From NCBI GenBank assembly GCA_950295325.1, contig OX485803.1, positions 8,494,001-8,558,000 of the forward strand: 64,000 bases of DNA. The letters are read 5' to 3'. Source of the stretch: Polytrichum commune (lineage: Eukaryota > Streptophyta > Polytrichopsida > Polytrichales > Polytrichaceae). Shown here in pieces: positions 52,101-61,116 of the stretch; positions within the stretch are counted from its first letter, which is position 1, and every line of letters begins with the position of its first letter. Below the pieces are notes generated by a model. That model did not search any database. It was not told the DNA's origin and worked only from the letters and a program-made list of their open reading frames with translations. The position numbers were made by a program, and so were the translations under genes.

Positions 52101-53402
52101 TTGTTTTGTCTTTTTTCTTTTGGGGATTGAAAGTTAATAGTCAAAAACACTTCACAAGAGATAATTATATTCAAAGTTAATGTTCAAAATATATAAAGTT
52201 CACAATGAAAACTCTAACAGTATATTGATGGCCTAGCCACACCAAGATGGCAGCTGGCCCAACCAGCCAACTAGCCATGTCTAATGGGCACCAGGAAAGC
52301 AAACGACCAGGCCAAGGCCTTGGTTGGTTGGCTACAACCCCCCCTGCAACCATTTAGTAGGGCTCCCTACCTAGTAAGGGCAACCGGGCAATGCGGCAGT
52401 TGCCCCGACAGCTAGCGATGAGGCTGGCCGAGCGGAGTTTTTTTTTCATAGTTTTTTATATAATATGATAATACATAAATAGATATTAGATATGGATAGA
52501 TATGTATTAGATGAGGATAGATATTAATGTCATGTTAAATAAATATAAGGTTAGGGTTTAAAGATATTGAGAGTAAGTGTTCATCACTTTATATAAATAA
52601 TATAAAATCTTATTGTGCCAAAAACAAGGTACAATCCAACCATCCTTGTGCCTATTATTAATCTACACAAAAAATGCTAAACTAATGCCACACTAACTTG
52701 GTCCCTGTGTATATCCGGGCAACCGCAAATACAAAATATGAGTTATTCTAGTCCGGGCAATGTCATCCTCGTGCTAGGCACGGGCAAGATCAAACCGTGC
52801 CGACAGCTAGATATACTTATGACGGATGGCTCTTTGCCACACCGGGGCATCTAGGCCAGCTACACTCCAAGCCTCTGTGGGCGGTTGGTTGGGCTTGGGC
52901 ACCCTAGTGTGGCCATGGTATGATACACTACTGGTACTAAGAATAACTTCCAAGAAAAAACAAAATCAAAAATAGATTTCACTTTAAGAATATAAAACAA
53001 TTCAACAGTAAAAACAAATTCAACAATGAAGTTTTCATTTAGTATAACCAATTTCAACAGTAAGGAACTTCAACAATTGAACAATGTGTAACAAATATAT
53101 AAGTTTTATATTTTCCAATTTGTGTATGCAAAATTAATACAATTTTTCTAATAATACTTAATTTCACCAATTTGGTGATATGGTCCACATGTGGTAACAC
53201 TACTTTGTTTAATGCTACATTGTTTACCTTAATATGTAAGTTTCGTTTGAACATTGACACCTGCTCTGTGCAGATCGATTGTTGTGGCTTGCTACCATTT
53301 GGCTATGGCCACATGTGTCATTTGTGTTCAACTTCATCCTAATTTATTTTTAGCTTTTTTTTTGTATTGAGTTATTTGATTCCAAAAGGTTTGAATTAAC
53401 TA
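49191..53402. other. Upstream and intergenic DNA
   Basis: 49191-50830 is GC-richer than its surroundings and plausibly contains leader exons and the promoter of the minus-strand gene at 48.9 kb. I could not fix any exon there. 50830-53402 contains two diverged copies of the dispersed repeat (near 51110-51240 and 51400-51470) and is otherwise unremarkable AT-rich sequence. Confidence 0.45.
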
Positions 53403-53647
53403 TACTAAATATTGTGTCAAGTGTCAATGGGTATTTTATGTCACTGTAGTTACGTTTCCAATGACGTTTATTATGAATAAGTTTACAAGTATTGTCATGG
53501 AAGATTGAAATTTGGATGAAAAATTACTTAGTAATTTCAAGATTGTAAATCTTTAATGCCCAATTTTGTTGAGAAGGAATAGTGTTAGGTTTACATTGAG
53601 CGTTGGTGACACTTCGGTTTACAATTTGTATTGAGCAAGACAAATTA
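53403..53647 (+). mobile_element. CACTAAAT-family MITE, copy 4, left part
   Basis: It begins ACTAAATATTGTGTCAAGTG and continues through the family modules to GAGCAAGACAAATTA, where homology stops. The missing terminal piece, AATTGGTGACACTAAA and the palindromic end, is found at 57710-57746. The copy is therefore split by about 4.06 kb of other DNA. Confidence 0.75.
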
Positions 53648-54418
53648 CCGTTGAGCTTATTTGGCCAACTTGGGTTGAAATCTCAATCCACATTCAAGGA
53701 TGTGAATCAAACATACATCCTCCCTATTTTGAGGCGTTTAAGGGGTTAAGGTTTCTTGGTAGACTTCACAAGTTTACACCTTTTGAGTTTAACCCCTAAA
53801 GGCCCAAGGGGTTTGGAAAAACCCTTGTGTTATAAATTATGCATTTCATGACAGTTATGAAATTTTGCTCAGATTAGTATGAAGACCTTAATACCTAAAT
53901 TAGATAAATGCGGTCAAATTTCTTAAAATAGACACCATTTATTTTATAGTAAATTAAAGAGACTACAAATTTGAAAATCAATAGAAAATACACTTTTTAT
54001 TAGTAGTAGTTGGAAATTGATATGATTGGCTAAAATCACATATTTTATGATAATATAGAGAAAGGCCACAAATTACCTAATAGGAACACGATTACTTTCC
54101 CAAAGTAGTAAGTTTTCTAACACTAAGAAAACCTTGCCTTGTTTGTGTTTGAAGGCTTATTGTGAACAATCTATGAATCCAAACGAGGTTTAGTAAATTG
54201 GATGTGGTTCCCAACTCACTAAACTTTTGGAAAAAAATGAAAACTTTCCAAAAAAAAAAAAAAAAAGTTTGTAACAACTCCTTAAAATTCGGAATAGACC
54301 ATAAAATGGTTGATTGGGCTTCTTTTCAATGTTGTTGGAATTGATACTTGCAACCAACTTTATTATAAAATAATTTCTTGTACAATCATTTGGCCTTTCA
54401 CTATTCGATTTATGTATT

Positions 54419-55778
54419 TTAGGCTTTGCCTGAAAATTTGATGTAGTCCATGATGCTCTCTCTATTCAATCGAGCACTATACATATGCGTTTCCATGGTC
54501 TCCACTACTTCTCCACCTAAGAGGACGCCTTCACTTTTAAGATCATCTGAAATGCCTAAATATGCTTTAATTTCAGTTAAAGTCTTATATTTGCTCGCAA
54601 TCAAAAAATTGTGAAGGATTGCACAACATTTACTTACGTCCACTAGAAAATCAACTTTCAATTTAGATTTGCAATTTAACTCTTGGAACCTTTCTTTGAA
54701 ATTCCAAACGCTCGTTCTACAACGACACGTGTTATACTATGATGTGTATTGAACATCACATAATCAATAATAAGCCGTATACCCGGATTTGGCTTAAAAG
54801 GTGTTATAAGCCATGTTGTTAAAGGATAAGCTTTATCTGCAATTATATAGGGATGTATGTTTACGTGCGGATTGAAAACATTGGGTGGGCAATTAAGTCC
54901 ACTTAATTGCCCATTTACAGCCATATTGTAAAATTCAGTTTGTCGAAAGTGAGAAGAGTCATGATTTCGTCCTGGAAGTCCAACATGAAGATAAGTGAAG
55001 CAACAATTTGCATCCACTACAGCTTGCATGATAATACTATAATGTCATTTTCTGTTTTTATAATCTTCTCGGCGTGATTTATGAGGAGGTCCTTGAATTA
55101 ATATATGTGTTCCATCCAAAGCTCCAACACAATTAGGCAATCCTTGCAAAGCCTCAAATTCGTTAGCAGTTTTTTTAAGTGTTTGTAAATTTGGCCAATC
55201 CACCATGTATGATAGATTATGGTTCACAGCTTCAACGAACTCCCTCAAAATTGAATGAACAGTTGATCGACCTATTCCAAATATGTGGGATACCAACTTC
55301 ACTCTTGCTCCACTCATTAATTTAATTAATGCGCATGCAACCCTCTTCTCCACACTAATTGGCAATCTCCAGTTTGTATTTTGCTTCTGCAAACTTCTTC
55401 TAAGCATATTACACAAATTTGTGAAGGTTTTTTTTTACAATGAAGCAAATCAAAAAATAAATCAGGGGGATAGTCGTTCATCAAGAAATTGGTGAACCAT
55501 ATCATAGATCTTGGCTTAACATACCAACGATTTGCCCGCTCAAGCAATGACTTCTTCATAAGAATAAGGAGTTGCAAATATTCCATGACTATATGGTTGA
55601 AGGTGTTTTCTTGGTCACTGTCGATGTAAAAATTGTCCATTAGTAAGTTTTCATCATTATAATGATGAAGAAATAGTTCACGTGATAAAGTTTGTTCCAT
55701 AATTTGTGGTAAAACTTCATTCATTTGAAGCAAAAATGTAGAACACGAAGCGCTTATTAATGTCAGAGGTATCTTCAT
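54419..55778 (-). pseudogene. PIF/Harbinger (HARBI1-like) DDE transposase, disabled
   Basis: HARBI1-type transposases are DDE nucleases of the DDE_Tnp_4 family. In order, the minus strand reads an N-terminal region with WYVKPRSMIWFTNFL, a helix-turn-helix region (HIFGIGRSTVHSILREF), the first Asp in CVGALDGTHI near 55130, the second in GLPGRNHDSSHFR near 54960, an ADKAYPL block, and the Glu in VVERAFG near 54715, then CCAILHNFL. It is broken in three places: a slip in an A run near 55430-55440, an in-frame TGA near 55043 right after YKNRK, and a frameshift near 54700 after ERAFG. The 5' end overlaps the Ulp1 tail, and a run of 12 A (minus strand) near 55780 separates the two frames. Confidence 0.88.
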
Positions 55779-57627
55779 TTTTTTTTTTTTGAGGAGACAT
55801 ATTCAATATAGGTACTGGAACATGGTACGGCTCATCTAAAGGGTTGAACTCTGTTGTTTGAACTGTACGTGAAACACTTGGTGTTTCATCTTCAATTTCC
55901 ATGTCATCTACCATACGATGAGCTCCATGTCTTTCGAACTCTTCATTGTAAATTTGTATTGGAGTTGGTTCATATTCTTTTGGTGGACTATTTGCATTCC
56001 TCAATGTGTCAATAGTATCAAGTATAATTCTTCGCTTCATAACTATATCAGATGTTGAGAACCAATGCCGTGAAAACTGCAACCAATAATGACTATGTTA
56101 TGAAATATAAAATTACAAAAAACATTGTACCGTGTATACATTACAGATTAACTTGTACATGTTGCTATGCATTTTTATAAATTTTATAGAGAATGTACAA
56201 AAGTTATATAGAGCGCTTACAAAATATGGATATCTATCATTTAAGCTAAATTTCAATGGAGCTGATTGGAAAAAAAGTTATGCAAAATGAAGTACGTACA
56301 GTCCGCAATCATACCCATTTATTTGTTCAGGCACCTGGAAACATTATAATTAAGTAAGTTCATTGATACCACATTGCAAAGTAGAAATACATTGTAATTT
56401 AAGGTTTTTCAAAGATTTCACAGTGTTTTAATCACAACGCACACTTACTTACCTCAACTGTAATAAATGGTATACTAGTGATTGCATTCGCCAAACGATC
56501 ACTTGGCAAGCAATTAATTTCTTCTATATAGTGTTGAATATACCTACAATAAAAAAAATAACTTGTTGATTCCTTGGTACTTACAAATCAATGTTGAGCA
56601 AAAAAATGGTTAAGGGGTAATTTGTGGTAAGCAAAAACAAAAAGGGAAGATAACCCAAATCAATGGTCAATAGAAAAATACTTAAGGTAATCCAAATCTT
56701 TTTTAATTTTTTTTAAAAAGTCAGATTCAAAGTTGCGCACCTTCGCATTGGACCTTCTATGCCTGATGTATGCATTGTTTGTAAAGAATTTAGATGTAAA
56801 ATGCAAGGGACGCCACCTTCATTGTGTTCTGCACATTTTTTAAAACAATATCTTATTTATATAGAATATTTTCCAAATATTAATGGAATATACTTTAGTT
56901 GTATAATATTACTTATGTACATCAAATTTTAAAAAAATGATTATGTAACGTACGTGTTGGATTTGCAATGACACCAATATTACATATAATGATAAGGCTC
57001 CAATGCTCCCTGAAATAAAAACAATGACAAATTTAGTAAAAGTGAAAACCTTACAAACTTATAAATATAATTTAAAAACATGTATAAATAAGTTATTACA
57101 AATAGAAGAGACAATGAAATATTAAACTCTTTAATAAGAGTACCTTATTTTGTGATGGAATTGCAATTCTTTAATTTGATACCAAAAACAAAAAGAAAGA
57201 TATAAAATGTACCTTTGATTAATTGGGATGAAAATATATTGTTTTTCTAACAAATTCACTGTACGAGTCCACCTATGTAGCGATGAATACGACTCCACAC
57301 TATTTGAGACTTGGACAATTTTTGGGAAAAAGAAGCATGAGAAAATATATATTTTCCTTTTTGTTGTTGAAGGCAACTTGCTTTGCATATACCTGTGATG
57401 TTTCATACGATTTTAGAAATTAATTAATTAATTAAAAAAAACAATATACTTGCATGGAGCTAATGGAAGAAGATTAGTGGTACTTACTGCATATAAAAAT
57501 CAATGATACAGTCATTGAGATATATTTCTGGTTGCAATCTATGAACATCATCTTGTTTAATTTCAATCTCAAAATTGGTATCTGGTGACTTATAAAATAG
57601 TAAAGTTGAATTTGATGTTGAAGCCAT
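55717..57627 (-). pseudogene. ULP1: Ulp1-type SUMO protease gene, seven exons, one stop
   Basis: Ulp1/SENP cysteine proteases (C48) process SUMO and cleave it from targets. Exons on the minus strand: 57488-57627, 57213-57392, 56954-57009, 56741-56828, 56453-56543, 56221-56334 and 55717-56076. All introns are GT-AG and all phases agree. Family motifs appear in order: LQPEIYLNDCIIDFYM, then YSSLHRWTRTVNLLEKQYIF, then EHWSLIIICNIG with the catalytic His, PCILHLNSL, then VPEQINGYDCGLYVLHF with the oxyanion Gln and catalytic Cys, and last FSRHWFSTSDIVMKRR. Two defects stand out: the catalytic Asp of the HLDSL motif is Asn (AAT), and a TAA at 56278-56280 interrupts exon 6 right after HFA. The N-terminal region is very short, so this is essentially a catalytic domain with a roughly 100-residue tail that runs into the transposase frame. 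Confidence 0.88.
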
Positions 57628-57709
57628 AGTTGATCATTGTATCTAATGAAGTCTACTTCATAACAAGGGTGAATCTCTATGTCTATAAAATACATATACA
57701 AATTACAAT

Positions 57710-57746
57710 TTAAATTGGTGACACTAAACACAATATATTAAGTGTA
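57710..57746 (+). mobile_element. CACTAAAT-family MITE, copy 4, right end
   Basis: The sequence TTAAATTGGTGACACTAAAC and then ATATATTAAGTGTAG matches the right terminus of copies 2 and 3 and completes the copy whose left part ends at 53647. Confidence 0.75.
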
Positions 57747-57836
57747 GCTGCCTGTTCTCCCCGTTCATTGTTTGCGGGATTCTTCAAGTGAGCATCCGAT
57801 CTTCATTATGAAGATACAGACTCAATTTTTATAGAG

Positions 57837-57954
57837 ATTAGGTAACTGTTTCTGCCTTGAAGTCTCGGCGATGATGGCGGAGCAAGGAATCATCAGAAAT
57901 TAGGTTACTATTTCTTCTTTGAAGTCTCGGTGATGATGGCGGAGCAAGGAATCA
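57837..57954 (+). repeat. 62-bp tandem duplication over the start codon
   Basis: Unit 1 (57837-57898) and unit 2 (from 57899) share ATTAGGTWACT, then TTGAAGTCTCGG and ATGATGGCGGAGCAAGGAAT at a constant offset of 62 bases, with a few substitutions. Both units contain the double ATG that starts the next gene. Confidence 0.9.
57871..57903 (+). promoter_or_regulatory. Upstream ORF copying the N-terminus
   Basis: The first duplicated unit reads ATG ATG and encodes MMAEQGIIRN before a TAG at 57901-57903. It lies 29 bases before the main ATG (57933). If transcribed in the leader, it would act as a decoy start with the same local context as the real one. Confidence 0.7.
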
Positions 57955-59532
57955 TCCAGGAGCAGCAGCAGCAGCAACAACAACAAAAGCCTGTTAGAAT
58001 TTCTTGCGTTTCCAAAGTGGATGCTCTCTGGTTCTGTTACTGTGAGTTTTTTTTTCCTTTCCTCCAATCCAGTCTCGTTGGTGATCAGGTTGTATCCAGG
58101 ATTTTTTCATTGTCAAGACAGGCGGGATAGCCTTCGGGGCTAGGTCTATCTTGGATTGCAACGTAGGAGATGGTCCACTTGAATTCTTGTTTTATTTTTC
58201 GTATTGTTTTGTTTTTGTTCCCTAATTTCTTGTTGCAAGTTGAAGATTTCTTCTCGAAAGGTCCTGGTTCTCTAATTATTGGCTTCTTTCACGACAACTA
58301 CGGCCCCTCCCTTGCATTACAGCTTACTTAGGTTTTGAGCGGGGAGTTTTTCTTGTTTACCCTGCTCCATACTCAACATAATCTCAAAATACGTGCGAAT
58401 GTGTAATTTGCGAGATTCTGTACAGCAGTTTTGAAGATGGATTGATTAGTTTAGGTCTGCCACACAATAATCCACGCAAAGTCTTAGTGCAATCCCCCTA
58501 TGAACTTGTAGATGAATGTGAACTTCACAAAGATTTTGTATGCTCAAACGGAGTATGTGTATCTATGTGCACTGGTCATCCTCTTCACTTTTCAGACTGT
58601 AATGTGTAACCTAGGATGTTTACATGACTGCTTCTGACAAGGTTCCTGAATTGTGCAGCTCCTGTGTACCAGATGACAGAATACTATCGAGAAGGCACAT
58701 TCAGTAACTGCAGGGACAAGTGGAGTGACCTTTTTGATTGCATCTCTCTTAAAACCAAACCTGCTGCTCAGATACAGGTGAGTAGATGAGTGAGCAAATA
58801 TGTGAATGTTGAGGAAATCTACCCCTACTTTATCAAGTCCATAAGGAGGTATACAGGTTTGCATAATGAGAACACGTTTGAAGGAGCCTTGAGGATGAAA
58901 ACTTCTGGTGTTTGTCGATTTTGTCTCTGCGAGTTTAGGATCTCAAGCTCATAATTTTGGTGGGCCAAGGTAAGAAAATCTGAGCCCTTTTATGTGCCTA
59001 AGATGGTAGACCTTTGTCTCATGGTTGGTTCCAATTTTTTTGGATTGATCTTGAAGTTCAAGTCTGAACTTGAACCTGTAGAATTGTCAAGTCTGATGAC
59101 TACAAGTTCAGGTTTGGGATTGACCTTGAAAATCAATCCTAAATAAGGAGGAACCAAAGCTCCACCATTTTCCTTTAATTCTGGCCCATCAAACTTGCAA
59201 GCTTGAGCTTGAGCTCAAGTTCTGCGTGGCGGGCCCTTCTGTATCTGAGAGGTATTGAAAGATGAAAACTTTGACTATGAATTAGGGTTAGGCAAGTAAG
59301 AGACTTATTGAACGTGTTAGTATGTGCATCTATGCTCTCTTCAATCCTCTTCTAAACAGACAATACTCCCCACTATTTGTGTATTAATTCTTCAAAGATA
59401 CTGATATCAACAACCGCATTGCAGGCCATACTGGAAGAGCGAGAACAAAAAAAACCTCACCTATGGGAGTTTCGAAGTCCAGAGGAGGCAGCAAAGCACT
59501 GGAAAGAGGAGTTTGGCCATCTTCAAGAATAA
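57933..59532 (+). CDS. DUF3128 (PANTS-like) small protein
   Basis: Three exons, 57933-58041, 58659-58777 and 59425-59532, join in phases 1 and 0 to give 111 aa ending at TAA. After a Gln-rich N-terminus, the core reads DALWFCYSPVYQMTEYYREG, then FSNCRDKWSDLFDCISLKTK, and the C-terminus ends in HLWEFRSPEEAAKHWKEEFG. This Cys-spaced core and the final Trp/aromatic segment are the hallmarks of DUF3128, the conserved eukaryotic family that includes vertebrate PANTS (C22orf39). The biochemical role in plants is not established. All key Cys are present and the gene looks intact. The ATG is doubled; the first (57933) is chosen because it opens the frame, with an upstream decoy as described. The 3' side to about 60 kb is probably UTR. 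Confidence 0.9.
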
Positions 59533-61116
59533 TTTTTTTAAAATAAAATTTCAAGCACTCACTATTGTTACTCATTTTTGCAAAAGCAAAAGCATTTAGA
59601 ACAACATGTTAATTTGAAAGGAGGAATACCAAGCCCTGTACTCCTAATTCTTATGGAATTGTGCATGACTTGGACTCAGTTATCAGCTGCATAACCCTAC
59701 TTTCAATTTCTCTGCTTTTGCAGACATATTCTTGCTGGTTGTGAGACTCCTGTCCAAGCTCTGTTTTGTAGTTGTAAGACATGCACTCTATTGAGCTCTG
59801 CTGCTACATTTACATTGTAGCAAGAGCTGGTAGAGGACATGTGTCAGTCTTGCTATCAACTTGTGAGAAACTGGAGCACTTTTAATATCGAGTGAAGGGA
59901 TAGATTAATGGTAGAAAAAGCTACAAATTTGGTGTTTCTATTCAGTAGCTTGCATTTGAATTGTTCGACCCAGATTGCAACGAAGCAGTTGTAGAGTGAT
60001 CCGAAGGTAAGGAGATGATATTCTCATGTGACAGGCTATTCTCTTGTACATGAAGCTATTTTGAAGCTTGTAGTATTGTTTTCCACATTCAAACTGCAGT
60101 CATCTGTCCAAACATGGTCTGTTCTAATATAGAGTGGGAACTACCCTGACCTAATGGTCTCAGATCCTATATGAGCGGCTTGTAGTTTATAAGATTCTGA
60201 AGACTTGTGCTTGTTACAGTAGCACTCAGAAACTAGTTGATTGACCTGTTGCAATGTATTACCTGCCATACAAGCCCAGCTAACACTTGAATGAGTTCTT
60301 ACAGATCCAGAGCATTTTGACAGTTTCTACACATTTGGGCTTGTCAGTGAAAATGATAACAATTGACATTACTCTGTTGGCAATGTTTCATATCTTAGAA
60401 AGTTGAGTAAACCTGGAACAAAAACCTTGGAAAAGTTGAGTTGGAAACCTGGAACACTCTCTCATCAAAAACCTTGGAAAGTGAAGTGGGTTGTACAGAA
60501 CACAAACACAAACTGCATAAGAATCCTCATATCATGCCCATCATAAACCACTCACAAACCAGCAAATTGATAAACAATTCTGCAAAGCCACAAATTGTAT
60601 AGGAACTACAAATTGGACCAAAAATCATGAAAGTAGTTCAGCTTGATGAGATAATTTAGGAACTGTATTGCCCGCTTGATTGTAATATTATACATGCACA
60701 GATGTGACTTGAGGGTTGATAAACTACTGTTTATCACAACTGCATTGTATGACCCTCAGTTTTGTAATGGTGTATCTAAAAGTTACTAGCCTACTTCTTG
60801 CTTATCTTTGTTGTCCTTGGGAGAAAGATAAGGGTATCCAAAAAATTCATGCATTCGTGACAGCACTCGCAAAAGCATCAACTGACTCCCATTTAATGGC
60901 AGTCATGCTGGCAGGACTTGCACGACAACTCCTGCAAAAGATATCAGAGCACACACCTTTGTTGATTTCTCTAGCACACCAGGTAGTCACTTCGATTGTG
61001 AAAAGCCTCTAAAAAATTGCTCAAGTAGATGCTTATATCAACTAATTATAGAATTAGCATAAAAAGCAATAGCAAATAAGAGCAAGTGAAGACAAGACAA
61101 AACAAGCATTCTGAGA
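59533..61116. other. 3' UTR and intergenic DNA
   Basis: The left part is probably the 3' UTR of the DUF3128 gene. The 98-codon frame at 60716-61012 shows no family motif. No further gene is supportable before the GEX1 stop codon. Confidence 0.5.

Larger units (their letters stand above)
53648..57709 (-). mobile_element. Inserted element carrying Ulp1 and Harbinger transposase genes
   Basis: This 4.06-kb segment interrupts a MITE copy. TTA occurs on both sides (53645-53647 and 57710-57712), consistent with the 3-bp TWA target duplication of PIF/Harbinger elements. Inside, both genes lie on the minus strand: Ulp1 exons from 57627 to 55717, then the transposase from 55778 to 54419. I could not see clear terminal inverted repeats at the two junctions, so the exact ends and the single-insertion model are inference. 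Confidence 0.6.

Noticed and set aside
55717-56082. Last Ulp1 exon read as a Myb/SANT-like Harbinger partner protein
   Set aside because: The FSRHWFSTSDIVMKRR start matches the conserved C-terminal part of Ulp1 domains, and its phase fits exon 6.
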